From JBGLNJ01 sp034434835 (GTDB lineage: Bacteria; Chloroflexota; Anaerolineae; Fen-1058): a stretch of 64,000 bases of DNA. How positions within the stretch are numbered: the first letter of the stretch is position 1; each line of letters begins with the position of its first letter. This document shows, piece by piece, positions 37,819 through 45,686 of this stretch. Position numbers and translations under genes: made by a program. The notes beneath the pieces are model-generated. The model was not told the DNA's origin. It searched no databases and worked only from the letters and a program-made list of their open reading frames with translations. The stretch lies in contig DAOTXX010000177.1 of NCBI GenBank assembly GCA_034434835.1, positions 57,827 to 121,826 of the forward strand. The letters are read 5' to 3'.

Positions 37819-38066
37819 TGAAAAGCGAAGCCTGTCAGCACTTGCTGGGTCAACTGTCCGATTACGTGGACGGCGCGCTAGGGCAGGCGATGTGCAAAGA
37901 GATCGAGCGCCATCTGGCGGACTGCCAGAATTGCCGCGTCGTCGTAGACACGCTGCGCAAGACAGTCATGTTGTATCACACCCGCGGCAACGACCCGGTG
38001 CCGGGCGATGTACAGGAGCGACTGTTCCGGGTGCTCGATTTGGAGGATTTCAAGGCAGGCGATTGA
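37815..38066 (+). CDS. Zinc-finger anti-sigma factor
   Basis: The 83-residue product has the zf-HC2 motif with C8, HLADCQNC (H-x3-C-x2-C at about 34-41) and no membrane helix. Such soluble ZAS proteins often sense redox stress and release their sigma factor when the cysteines are oxidised. It overlaps the sigma gene (ATGATG), typical for co-regulated pairs. Confidence 0.85.
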   Translation: MMKSEACQHLLGQLSDYVDGALGQAMCKEIERHLADCQNCRVVVDTLRKTVMLYHTRGNDPVPGDVQERLFRVLDLEDFKAGD

Positions 38067-38117
38067 GAGGACTGTTCAAATGCCCTCTAACCCACTGATT
38101 GTGAGAGTGTGTACGCG

Positions 38118-38480
38118 ATGAAGATTGCTATCGTCACCGAAGACGGCAAGACCATCAGCCCGCATTTTGGCCGGGCGCCGTACTACAAAGTGGTGGACAT
38201 ATCCGGCACTCAGGTGGTCTCGCAAGAGCTACGCACCAAAGCCTATCACGATAATGGCCACCACGGCCACAGTCACGCCGACATGTTCACCGCCATCGCC
38301 GATTGCCACATGCTCATCGTCGGCGGGATGGGCACGCCGGCGTACCAGGCCGCTGTGGAACATGGTCTACATGTGATCGCCACCGGTCAGAGCGACATTG
38401 ACGAGGCTGTCCACGCTTTCCTCAACGGCACGCTGCAAGAGAATCCGCTCCTCATCCACAAGCCCGGCGCGCACCATTGA
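38118..38480 (+). CDS. NifX/NifB-type dinitrogenase-cofactor-binding domain protein
   Basis: I chose the ATG at 38118 (MKIAIVTEDGKTISPHFG). The 120-residue domain shows the family's GKTISPHFGRAPYYKVV, a His-rich loop NGHHGHSHADMF, and LIVGGMGTPAYQAAVEHGL. Related proteins bind iron-molybdenum or other metal-sulfur cofactors, yet most occur in organisms without nitrogenase and have unknown roles. No other nif gene is present. The sigma/anti-sigma pair before it might share regulation. Confidence 0.8.
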   Translation: MKIAIVTEDGKTISPHFGRAPYYKVVDISGTQVVSQELRTKAYHDNGHHGHSHADMFTAIADCHMLIVGGMGTPAYQAAVEHGLHVIATGQSDIDEAVHAFLNGTLQENPLLIHKPGAHH

Positions 38481-38497
38481 GCAGACTCGCGAGCCTA

Positions 38498-39760
38498 TCA
38501 GGTCTTGACCACGAGTTGCACCACCTGGCTTTGCGCCACAAGCTGTTGCTGCCTATTCCTCAAATCTTTGAGCGTGACCTGGTTCGCGGCTGCCTCGTCT
38601 GGCCCTAGAATGGCGACGAACGGAATGTTCTTGCTGTCGGCGTATTTCAACTGCCGGTCGAGCTTGGCCGCGTCCGGGTAAACCTCCACGCGCAGGCCCT
38701 CGGCGCGCCATTGGGAGGCGAGCTTGCGCACTGTGCAAAAGAGGCTTGCGTCCAAGACGGCGATGAGCACCTGCGTGGGACACGTCGCCAACTTGGGCAG
38801 CTTGCCATACTCTTCCAGCATCAGGCTGACGACGACATCGCCCATCGCAAAGCCGACCGCAGGCAACGGATCACCGCCGACATCGGCCACCAGGCTATCG
38901 TATCGTCCGCCGCCAAAGATCGAACGCCCGCCTCGCCGGTCACGCCCTTCCATGACTGTGCCGGTGTAGTAATCCAATCCCCGGATGACGCTCGGCTCGA
39001 ACTCGAAATACTCGCGCACTCCCAGATCACTCAGAGCCGCAAAGAATGTGACGAGCTCATTGGATTGCTTCCACAGCTCGCGGTTGTTGAGCATCGCCCG
39101 CAGCGAAGCAATCTGCGGCTCGGCCAGCCCTACCGACGTGGCATACTCGCCCCACTTCCGGTCGTCCATCTTTTCGCGCTTGTCAATCACCTTGAACACC
39201 GTCTGCACCTGCTCGCCGCGGACGCCCATCGCGCGCAGTTGGGCATCCATCAGCCGTCGGTTGTTGACCTGGATGCGGACCATGTCCGGGCCTAGCCCCA
39301 CGCTGCGAAAGAACTCGGCGCTGATCGCCGCGATCTCGGCGTCGGCCTCGATCGAATCCGAGCCGATCAGGTCAATGTTCCACTGAAAGAACTCGCGCGT
39401 CCGACCTTTCTGCGGGCGCTCGTAACGCCAGAACGGGCCAAATGACCACCAGCGGATCGGTCTGGGCAAGACGTTTTGCTTTTGCGCCACCATGCGCGCC
39501 AGCGTCGGCGTGAGTTCCGGGCGCAGGGTCAGTTCATCGCCGCCCCGGTCCGTCAGGACAAAGGATTGCTCCTTGACCAGCTCCTCGCCCGACTTGGCGG
39601 CATACAGCGCAATGGATTCGAGGATCGGCCCTTCGTATTCTTGATAGCCAAAGCGCTCAGACACCGAGCGGATGGTGTTGTAGAGCCACGTCCGCAGCGC
39701 CATCTGCTCCGGGTAAAAATCGCGTGTGCCTTTGACCGCTTGAATAGGTTGCTTTTTCAT
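38498..39760 (-). CDS. hisS: Histidyl-tRNA synthetase
   Basis: I chose the ATG at 39760 (MKKQPIQAVKGTRDFYPEQ) behind GGGAGG. The 420-residue class II synthetase has motif 1 (FGYQEYEGPILE), motif 2 (RPIRWWSFGPFWRYERPQKGRTREFFQ in part), the His-A motif variant RGLDYYTGTVME and motif 3 (AVGFAMGDVVV), then an anticodon-binding domain from about residue 320. The leader upstream has a His-rich peptide and a terminator, so expression should rise when charged tRNA-His is scarce. Confidence 0.93.
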   Translation of the reverse strand: MKKQPIQAVKGTRDFYPEQMALRTWLYNTIRSVSERFGYQEYEGPILESIALYAAKSGEELVKEQSFVLTDRGGDELTLRPELTPTLARMVAQKQNVLPRPIRWWSFGPFWRYERPQKGRTREFFQWNIDLIGSDSIEADAEIAAISAEFFRSVGLGPDMVRIQVNNRRLMDAQLRAMGVRGEQVQTVFKVIDKREKMDDRKWGEYATSVGLAEPQIASLRAMLNNRELWKQSNELVTFFAALSDLGVREYFEFEPSVIRGLDYYTGTVMEGRDRRGGRSIFGGGRYDSLVADVGGDPLPAVGFAMGDVVVSLMLEEYGKLPKLATCPTQVLIAVLDASLFCTVRKLASQWRAEGLRVEVYPDAAKLDRQLKYADSKNIPFVAILGPDEAAANQVTLKDLRNRQQQLVAQSQVVQLVVKT

Positions 39761-39800
39761 CGTCGCCTCCCGGCGGCGCACAGATGCCGCCCTGCACGAA

Positions 39801-39830
39801 ATAAAAACGGCGTGGGCCAGGCCACGCCGT
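39801..39830 (-). terminator. Attenuator terminator in the hisS leader
   Basis: On the minus strand, ACGGCGTGG (39830-39822) pairs with CCACGCCGT (39815-39807) and is followed by TTTTTAT. It lies 22 bases after the leader-peptide stop and about 40 bases before hisS, the position expected for a transcriptional attenuator. Confidence 0.85.
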
Positions 39831-39851
39831 CCGAATGATCTCACGACTTGC

Positions 39852-39932
39852 TCAGACGCGACCCAGGCGAAAGCAACGCACGCTGGCGTGCGCATGATGA
39901 TGATGCATCTGAGAGGTCAGGTTCGCGTTCAT
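39852..39932 (-). CDS. hisS leader peptide
   Basis: A 26-residue ORF reads MNANLTSQMHHHHAHASVR and ends CFRLGRV. Codons 10-13 and 15 are His (four CAT and one CAC). It begins about 17 bases after the -10 box of a consensus promoter and is followed by an intrinsic terminator before hisS. Stretches A (CACGCC, 39890-39885, overlapping the last His codon), B (GCGTGC, 39883-39878), C (GGCGTG, 39828-39823) and D (the terminator's other arm) can pair in mutually exclusive ways. This is the layout of a ribosome-dependent attenuator. Confidence 0.88.
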   Translation of the reverse strand: MNANLTSQMHHHHAHASVRCFRLGRV

Positions 39933-39944
39933 AGTTGAAATTAT

Positions 39945-39975
39945 AGCACGGCAGGCGGAGGATGGCAAACCTGAA
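39945..39975 (-). promoter_or_regulatory. Promoter of hisS
   Basis: Minus strand: TTGCCA, a 17-base spacer and TATAAT just before the leader ORF. The -10 box is a perfect sigma-70 consensus and the -35 matches five of six. Confidence 0.85.
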
Positions 39976-40006
39976 ACCTCCCGCAGGCTTGCAACCTGCG
40001 GGAGGT
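39976..40006. repeat. 12-bp palindrome between divergent hisS and 40082 promoters
   Basis: ACCTCCCGCAGG (39976-39987) and its inverse (39995-40006) form a hairpin with a 7-base loop. It belongs to the same style of small palindrome as 27762-27793. Its place between two promoters could allow an operator role, but similar sequences elsewhere argue for a dispersed repeat. Confidence 0.55.
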
Positions 40007-40010
40007 CGAA

Positions 40011-40039
40011 TTGACTTGTGCTTTCGTCTGTCGTAGAAT
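40011..40039 (+). promoter_or_regulatory. Promoter of the gene at 40082
   Basis: TTGACT (40011-40016), 17-base spacer, TAGAAT (40034-40039). Confidence 0.65.
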
Positions 40040-40081
40040 CTAGCAGGACTGAGGAATAGCCGAAAGACAAGGAGTCACGCC

Positions 40082-40591
40082 ATGCCATTACCCCAAGCTC
40101 AATTGCCACGCTACCCGGTTCAGGTGGTGACGACCGCGTTTCACATCCAAGGCATCATGGAACCCATTGGCCCGGTGTTGGACTATCTCAACGACGCGAG
40201 CCGTCAGCACGTCCCGTTTCACGATGCGACCGTCAGTCCACTGACGCCGGGGCCGATGGGCCAGGTGGTCCGTCCGCAAATCCTCTTTTCCAAATCCGAC
40301 ATTGTGGCTTTGTATCTGGATGATGCGGGTGGGCGCTCGGCGGTGAGCCTGCTCCGCCGCGTCGAACGTGGGATCGTCTACTTGCCTTCGCTGGTGTGCC
40401 GCTGTGAGCTTCACATGGGTGTGGACACGCGCTGGCAAGACATGCTAAGCCTGATGCCGGGCGACTTTTTCGGGATTACGGCCGTCTCGGCGTTCCCGCT
40501 GATCGCGCTGCCAGGCCCGTTCCCGCAGCAAGCCGAGCTGCTGATCCTCAACCGAAAGCACGTGCGGATGATGCACCTCGAGCAAGCGTAG
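40082..40591 (+). CDS. Conserved-looking protein of unknown function
   Basis: The 169-residue product has no motif I recognise. It is predicted mainly beta with a LYLDDAGGRS turn and a closing LNRKHVRMMHLEQA; no signal or membrane segment is seen. AAGGAG precedes the ATG and a good promoter is present, so it is a real single gene. It is convergent with the methyltransferase behind it. Confidence 0.65.
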   Translation: MPLPQAQLPRYPVQVVTTAFHIQGIMEPIGPVLDYLNDASRQHVPFHDATVSPLTPGPMGQVVRPQILFSKSDIVALYLDDAGGRSAVSLLRRVERGIVYLPSLVCRCELHMGVDTRWQDMLSLMPGDFFGITAVSAFPLIALPGPFPQQAELLILNRKHVRMMHLEQA

Positions 40592-40603
40592 GAAGCCAAG
40601 CCC

Positions 40604-41365
40604 TCAACGCTTCCTCGCCACCCCGACGATCACATCCACCATGCCCATCGGCACACGCCGGGTCTTGAGCGTCAATCCTGCTTCGGCCAGGGCATCGGCC
40701 AGCCCGGGCGGCACTGGCTCCTGCTGACCCGTGACCGTGTACAGCCATTCCAGGCAACGCGCGGGCATAGTGCGCTTGAACGTGATGCCCGGAACGACGA
40801 CGGCGCACCCCTCCAGTGTCATCACACGCGCGATTTCCTGCAATGTCGCTGAGGCGACAATGAACTCGGTGGGAAAGGTGGACACGACCGAATCGAACGC
40901 GCCCGATCGAAACGGGAGAGCCTGCGCGCGGGCGCGGACCAGAGGCGCCCTCTCTCTCCCCCTGCCCCCTCCCTCTCCCAAGTTTGGTAGTGGGAGGGGG
41001 GTGGGGGTGGATGAGGGCCGAGCAACTCTTGCTCGCTCCCACCTCTTTTTCGCCAGTCCCCCCATCTGCGGCGAAAGGTCAAGGCCGACGGGCGCAAACC
41101 CTGCACGATGCATCGCCACAAGCAAATGCCCCGGCCCGTGCGCCAACTCCAGCACACGCCTGCCGCACAAGTGTGGGATCGCGGCGCGTCCCCAGGCCTT
41201 CCATTGTCCAAACGAGACCAGCCACGCGACCAGGTCATACGTCCAGGCCAGCTCGTGGTAGAGCAAGCGGAAGAATGTGCGGATGAAGCAACGCCAAAGT
41301 GACCGCCGACCGCGGACTGCCAGCCTCTGCTCATCATCCGCTGAACGTCGAGCCTCCTCAGCCAT
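40604..41365 (-). CDS. Class I SAM-dependent methyltransferase with an in-frame repeat insertion
   Basis: The 253-residue product has SAM-binding motif I (RRVLELAHGPGHLLVAMH), motif II (APVGLDLSPQMG), then RAQALPFRSGAFDSVVSTFP (motifs III-IV in part), as in UbiE-like enzymes. Motif I reads ELAHGPG rather than ExGxGxG, so one glycine is missing. Between ARVAR and LVRARAQ lies a 25-residue stretch rich in Pro, Gly and Arg (PLPLPNLGEGGGRGRER) absent from typical members and encoded by an intergenic-type repeat. The frame is kept and no stop arises. Activity cannot be judged. Confidence 0.75.
   Translation of the reverse strand: MAEEARRSADDEQRLAVRGRRSLWRCFIRTFFRLLYHELAWTYDLVAWLVSFGQWKAWGRAAIPHLCGRRVLELAHGPGHLLVAMHRAGFAPVGLDLSPQMGGLAKKRWERARVARPSSTPTPLPLPNLGEGGGRGRERAPLVRARAQALPFRSGAFDSVVSTFPTEFIVASATLQEIARVMTLEGCAVVVPGITFKRTMPARCLEWLYTVTGQQEPVPPGLADALAEAGLTLKTRRVPMGMVDVIVGVARKR
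40943..41017. repeat. 75-bp repeat inserted in frame in the methyltransferase gene
   Basis: The inserted DNA is an imperfect palindrome with C/T-rich and G/A-rich arms (CCCTCCCTCTCCCAAG and GTGGGAGGGGGGTGGG) around TTTGGTA. It encodes 25 residues on the minus strand. This motif has the composition of a dispersed intergenic palindrome. Confidence 0.65.
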
Positions 41366-41416
41366 ACAAGTCCAATACCCAGAGCAGCACCAGAGACCGG
41401 CGCGCTGACTATCGCC

Positions 41417-42178
41417 CTATCGAACTAACGCACCAAGCACATCTGGCTTGTTTGTGATAATGCCATCCACGCCCAACGCAATGAGGCGCTTCATCTCGGC
41501 GGGATCGTCCACCGTCCACACGTTGACGCGCAGGTCGTGTGACTTGTACCATCGCATCGTCGCATCCGTTACCATTGAAAAATGCGGGTGGCGCGCCTCA
41601 TGCGGAAACAACGGCGCCAGCCACGCGCGGCGCAAATAGATCGGCAGGTCAGGCGCGTAAAGCAGCCCGGCGGGAATGTCGGGCGCGAGCCGCTTGATCG
41701 CCCGCAGCGCAAACGGATCGAACGACGAAAACAACACGCGCCTGTCCATGCCGTGCTGGCGGACCACCTCCAGCACCGCTGCGGTCAATGCGCTGCTGCC
41801 CCGACCGCCCAGCGACTTGAGTTCCACATTGACGAGCAGCTTGCCCTCGAGCACCTCAAAGACTTGGGCCAGCATCGGGATGCGCTCACCCGCAAACTGC
41901 GGCGCAAACTTGAGCCCGGCATCCAGAGCTTGCAGCTCGGCCAGCGTCTTGTCAGCCACACGCCCCGTGCCGTTCGTCGTCTTGTCTACCATGAAATCGT
42001 GGATCACCACGACGTGTCCATCGGCGGACAGGTGCACGTCCAGCTCGACGCCGTCTGCGCCCAGCTCGATGGCTTTGCGGAACGCAGCCAACGTGTTCTG
42101 CGGCGCAACAGCCGACGCGCCTCGATGACCAATGTTGAGCGGCCGGGCGCGAGGAAGAAACCAATCAGATTGCATCAT
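41417..42178 (-). CDS. Glycerophosphodiester phosphodiesterase family protein
   Basis: I chose the ATG at 42178, five bases after AAGGG. The 253-residue TIM-barrel protein has the GDPD hallmarks NIGHRGASAVAPQNTLAAF, GVELDVHLSADGHVVVIHD (metal and catalytic residues H, E, D, H) and, at the end, VNVWTVDDPAEM. It hydrolyses glycerophosphodiesters to glycerol 3-phosphate and an alcohol. No signal peptide is seen, so it should be cytosolic. Confidence 0.9.
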   Translation of the reverse strand: MMQSDWFLPRARPLNIGHRGASAVAPQNTLAAFRKAIELGADGVELDVHLSADGHVVVIHDFMVDKTTNGTGRVADKTLAELQALDAGLKFAPQFAGERIPMLAQVFEVLEGKLLVNVELKSLGGRGSSALTAAVLEVVRQHGMDRRVLFSSFDPFALRAIKRLAPDIPAGLLYAPDLPIYLRRAWLAPLFPHEARHPHFSMVTDATMRWYKSHDLRVNVWTVDDPAEMKRLIALGVDGIITNKPDVLGALVR

Positions 42179-42199
42179 CCTATCCCTTTTGAAAAGCAA

Positions 42200-42285
42200 A
42201 ACGTGAAACGCACATGCCTGCCTGACGTTTCACGTTTCACGTTTGACGTTTTACGCTTCACACTTTACGCGCATCCCATAACCGA
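42200..42285. repeat. Degenerate tandem ACGTTTC units
   Basis: From about 42223 the sequence repeats ACGTTTC/ACGTTTG/ACGTTTT units six or seven times, then ends before the ATPase stop. It resembles short strings seen between genes in related genomes; no function is visible. Confidence 0.5.
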
Positions 42286-43692
42286 TCACAACTCGACAAA
42301 ATACGCCTGACAGGCTCGATCAATCAGGTCCTTGGTCAATCGCGGCTCAACGTTCACGTACCTGGAGATGTCAATGAGCTGATCGATCAAGTCGCGCGGA
42401 TGGACAGCGCGCAGCTTGGCGCGGCGCTTGATGTAGAATTCCTGGATCAAATAGCCCAGTGCGCGCTCATCGTAAGGCACGCCCTTGCTTTCGCACACGC
42501 GCTTGAAAATCTCGCGGTACTCGTCGAACGAGGGATCGCTGATCTCGATCTTGTGCCGGATGCGGCGCAGGAATGCTTCATCTACCAGGTCTTTGGGCGC
42601 CAGGTTGGTCGAAAAGACGATCAGCACATCGAATGGGATTTCGATCTTGCGCCCGGTGCGGAGCGTGAGAAAGTCCACGCGCTTTTCCAGCGGCAGGATC
42701 CAGCGGTTGAGCAGATCGCGCGGGCGGACTTGCTGGCGGCCAAAGTCATCAATCAGGAACATGCCACAGTTGGCCTTCATCTGGAACGGCGCTTCGTAAT
42801 ACTTGTTCACGTCGTCGAACGTGAGATCGAGGCTTTCCAGTGTCAGTTCGCCGCCGACGGTGATGACCGGCCGGCGGATGCGCACCCAGCGCGAGTCCCG
42901 CGGGCGCGACTTGCCTGCGCCGGCTGATCCAACGTCGTCGGGGATCGGCTGGTGATTGACGCTGTCAAACACCTTGATCACCTGACCGTCCACCTCCACC
43001 GCGTACGGGACGAGCACATCCCCGGTCAACACCATGCGTCCGATGCGCTCGGCGATAGCTGTCTTGCCGTTGCCGGGCGGGCCGAACAAAAAGATGCTGC
43101 GGCCCGAATTGATCGCCGGGCCAACCTGCCCCAGGATGCGCTCATTGATGACCAGGTCGGACAGCGCCTGGCGGATCGTGCGCTGATGGACCACAAAGCC
43201 CTTGAGCGACTGCTTGAGCATGGCCTGGTTGTAGGCGGCCAGCGTCACGGGTGCCGCCCCGGCATATTGGCTCCGGTCGAGCGCCTCGCGCGCTTTCTCA
43301 CGGCCCTTGGTCGAGATGGCGTACTGGTATGCCTGCTCGCCAAAGCCTCCCCCCGCGCTTCGCACCTCGCAGTACTGTTCGCGCTTGAGAAACTCGAGCA
43401 CCTGATCCACCACGCCGGTAAAGGGCAGCTTGAGCCGGTCGGCAATCGTCGCGCCGGAGATAAAGCCTTCAAAGTACATGATCTTCATCACGAGGTCAGA
43501 CAAAAAGCCCATGTTCAGCCCGGTTTCTTCGATGTTCCGTGGCGGAGGGGGTTCAAACATGGGCGGCGTGATGGCGGCCGAGGGAGGCTGGACTGGGGCC
43601 GGGCGCGGGGCGCCGGCGGGAGCACCTACTCCTGCCGGGCGAGGTGTCGCCGGGGGACGCAACGGTTGTTGCGGTTGTTGCGGTTGAGGCAT
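42286..43692 (-). CDS. AAA+ ATPase with an N-terminal winged-helix-like domain
   Basis: I chose the ATG at 43692 behind GGGAGG. The 468-residue product starts with a Pro/Gln-rich low-complexity stretch (about 50 residues), then a helical domain that looks like a winged helix (residues ~60-140), then an AAA+ module with Walker A FGPPGNGKT, Walker B CGMFLIDDFG, sensor-like VFSTNL and arginine FLRRIRHKI. Proteins of this plan occur in Chloroflexota and Planctomycetes, sometimes near pilus or secretion genes; none is present here. The role is unknown. Confidence 0.75.
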   Translation of the reverse strand: MPQPQQPQQPLRPPATPRPAGVGAPAGAPRPAPVQPPSAAITPPMFEPPPPRNIEETGLNMGFLSDLVMKIMYFEGFISGATIADRLKLPFTGVVDQVLEFLKREQYCEVRSAGGGFGEQAYQYAISTKGREKAREALDRSQYAGAAPVTLAAYNQAMLKQSLKGFVVHQRTIRQALSDLVINERILGQVGPAINSGRSIFLFGPPGNGKTAIAERIGRMVLTGDVLVPYAVEVDGQVIKVFDSVNHQPIPDDVGSAGAGKSRPRDSRWVRIRRPVITVGGELTLESLDLTFDDVNKYYEAPFQMKANCGMFLIDDFGRQQVRPRDLLNRWILPLEKRVDFLTLRTGRKIEIPFDVLIVFSTNLAPKDLVDEAFLRRIRHKIEISDPSFDEYREIFKRVCESKGVPYDERALGYLIQEFYIKRRAKLRAVHPRDLIDQLIDISRYVNVEPRLTKDLIDRACQAYFVEL

Positions 43693-43992
43693 ACATCCTC
43701 CCTGCACACAAGACCTTGACCGCCGCAATGAACAGGCGGTCGTGACTAGACAAGATTATACCACACCGCTCCCACCAACCAAAATACCAATCAGGTGTCA
43801 AGTGCGTTTCAGTTTTGAAATTCGGTCAACCTCCCGCAGGCTCGCCACTGCCGGAAGGGGCGCTTCAATTTCGGGGGCAAACGTCACGTTGAGGCGCAAA
43901 GCGCCAAAGGATCTCCGCTACAAAGCAAAGAGTCTTCGCCCGGAGCCTGCCCTGAGTGGAACGAAGGGGGCGGCTACTCAGAAACTCACACA

Positions 43993-44080
43993 TGTCACTC
44001 TGAGCCGCCGAAGGCGGCGAAGAGTCTCAGTCCTGCGTCAATGGGATTCTTCGGCCCGCTACGCGGGCCTCAGAATGACA
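43993..44080. repeat. Palindromic dispersed repeat, TGTCATTC family, copy 2
   Basis: The element runs from TGTCACTCTGAG to CTCAGAATGACA, inverted with one mismatch, and contains GCCGCCGAAGGCGGC and GCCCGCTACGCGGGC hairpins. The segment 43729-43992 in front of it holds only fragments of other repeats and no gene. Confidence 0.75.
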
Positions 44081-44125
44081 TACCAGGTTCCCCCAATGAC
44101 TGAAATACACCCCTGCGGAGGGTAT

Positions 44126-44154
44126 TTGACATTTGAGAGCCGGTATGGTAATAT
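44126..44154 (+). promoter_or_regulatory. Promoter of metK
   Basis: TTGACA (44126-44131), 17-base spacer, TAATAT (44149-44154), about 30 bases before the SAM aptamer. Confidence 0.75.
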
Positions 44155-44185
44155 CGCGTTCGAACAATCGAATACACCGTTGACA

Positions 44186-44292
44186 CTCTTATCCAGAGAG
44201 GCGGAGGGACCGGCCCTACGAAGCCTCGGCAACCAGCTCGTGCGATGGTATGGTGCCAATTCCGGCAGAAGCGAAATTCTGGAAGATGAGAG
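44186..44292 (+). ncRNA. SAM-I (S-box) riboswitch aptamer
   Basis: P1 pairs CTCTTATC (44186-44193) with GATGAGAG (44285-44292). Between them are the S-box conserved blocks AGAGAGGCGGAGGGACCGG, CTACGAAGCC, CGGCAACC and GGTGCCAATTCC. The aptamer lies directly upstream of the SAM synthetase gene, the usual feedback target. Confidence 0.95.
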
Positions 44293-44310
44293 CAGTCGGT
44301 CAGAGATTGC

Positions 44311-44337
44311 CTGCCTCTTCTTGTCCAGAAGAGGCAG
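44311..44337 (+). terminator. Expression-platform hairpin of the SAM riboswitch
   Basis: CTGCCTCTTCT (44311-44321) pairs perfectly with AGAAGAGGCAG (44327-44337). The T-tract after it is weak (AACCGTTT), so it may terminate poorly or act by a different mechanism; the ribosome site of metK lies 40 bases further on. Confidence 0.6.
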
Positions 44338-44385
44338 AACCGTTTAATCCAGGCCCGCGGGGCAGAAAGGAAAAAGGAAGCCAGT

Positions 44386-45573
44386 ATGGGACGCAGCATT
44401 GTGGTTTCGGAAGCGACAGGATTGTTTATCGAGGATTTTCCAGTCGAGATTGTCGAACGGAAGGGCATCGGCCATCCCGATAGCCTGTGCGACGGCATCG
44501 CCGAGCGCATCAGCCGCGAGTACGTCAACTGGTGTGAAAAAAGCCTGGGCGGCGCGCTGCATCACAACTTTGACAAGGTGCAGCTCGTCGCGGGCGAGGT
44601 CAACGTCCACTTTGGCGGCGGCGAGCTGATCAAGCCCATCCGTATCCAGATCGCCGGGCGCGGCACACCGCAGGTCAATGGCCGGCTCGTGCCGATGGAC
44701 GCCCTCGCCATTGAAGCCGCCAAGATGCACATCCGCGAGACAATGCGCTACCTCGATCCGGACAGGCACGTCGTCGTGGATTCGTACGCCGGGCGCGGCG
44801 TCAGCGAGCTGATTGACCAGGTGACGCAAGTGGTGGCAAACGACACCTCGTTCGGATGCAGCCACTGGCCGCGCAGTGGGCTGGAACATTCGGTGTACGA
44901 GACGGCGCAGTACATCAACTACAAACTGATCGATCAGTTCCCAATTGGCGAAGATGTCAAGGTGATGGGTTGCCGAAACGGCAACGTGATCACGCTGACC
45001 GTCGCGCTGCCGTTCATGGCAACCCATATTAAGGACGCAACGGAATACGAAGAGGCCAAAGCCGGTGCGCAGGTGGCCATCCAAGAGTTTGCGCAAAAGC
45101 TCGATAGCCGCAAGGTCGTCGTGCACGTCAACACCGCCGATCAAGCCAAGCGCGGCGACTATTACCTCACGCTCACGGGCACGTCGGCCGAGATGGGCGA
45201 CGACGGCGCGGTCGGGCGTGGCAACCGCGTCAACGGCCTGATCACGCCGTTTCGCACGGCCAGCCTGGAGGCCGCCGCAGGCAAGAACCCGATCAGCCAT
45301 GTCGGCAAGATCTATAACGTCATGTCGCTGCTCACTGCGCAGGACATTGTCGCCAGGGTCCCGGCCGTCCGCGATGTGAGTGTCTACATCCTGTCGCAGA
45401 TCGGCCACCCGCTTGACCAGCCACTGATGGCGACGGCGACGGTTCGCCCCAAGAGCGGCAGCCTGACGCCGGGCCTCAAAGCCGATGTGGAGGCGATCAT
45501 TGACGAGCACCTGCAAAACGATCCCGCTCGCATCCGCGCCAGGCTCGCCACAGGTGAGATCAAGCTTTACTAG
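44386..45573 (+). CDS. metK: S-adenosylmethionine synthetase, archaeal type
   Basis: The 395-residue product matches the archaeal-type MAT family (PF01941), not the bacterial MetK: VEIVERKGIGHPDSLCDGIAE, FGGGELIKPIRIQIAGR, DTSFGCSHWPRSGLE, TLTGTSAEMGDDGAVGRGNRV and NPISHVGKIYNVM are its hallmarks. It makes SAM from ATP and methionine. AAAAAGGAAG precedes the ATG. A bacterial SAM-I riboswitch controls it. Confidence 0.95.
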   Translation: MGRSIVVSEATGLFIEDFPVEIVERKGIGHPDSLCDGIAERISREYVNWCEKSLGGALHHNFDKVQLVAGEVNVHFGGGELIKPIRIQIAGRGTPQVNGRLVPMDALAIEAAKMHIRETMRYLDPDRHVVVDSYAGRGVSELIDQVTQVVANDTSFGCSHWPRSGLEHSVYETAQYINYKLIDQFPIGEDVKVMGCRNGNVITLTVALPFMATHIKDATEYEEAKAGAQVAIQEFAQKLDSRKVVVHVNTADQAKRGDYYLTLTGTSAEMGDDGAVGRGNRVNGLITPFRTASLEAAAGKNPISHVGKIYNVMSLLTAQDIVARVPAVRDVSVYILSQIGHPLDQPLMATATVRPKSGSLTPGLKADVEAIIDEHLQNDPARIRARLATGEIKLY

Positions 45574-45657
45574 CAGCCTGTCGGAGAGCCAATAGTTTCT
45601 GCAGAAAATAGCGAGGTCAGAAGCCTGTTTTCTCGAAGAAAATGGATTTCTCCGACT

Positions 45658-45685
45658 TGACAGGCCCGAGACCTGTCAGGTTTTT
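45658..45685 (+). terminator. Terminator after metK
   Basis: TGACAGG (45658-45664) and CCTGTCA (45672-45678) flank CCCGAGA and are followed by GGTTTTTG. Confidence 0.75.
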
Positions 45686-45686
45686 G

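Noticed and set aside
39761..39935. T-box riboswitch before hisS
   Set aside because: No T-box sequence (TGGNACCGCG-like) or stem I layout; the His-rich leader ORF explains the region better.
43742..44347. Plus-strand ORF of 201 codons
   Set aside because: It runs through a dispersed repeat, the metK promoter and the SAM aptamer, all better explained as non-coding.
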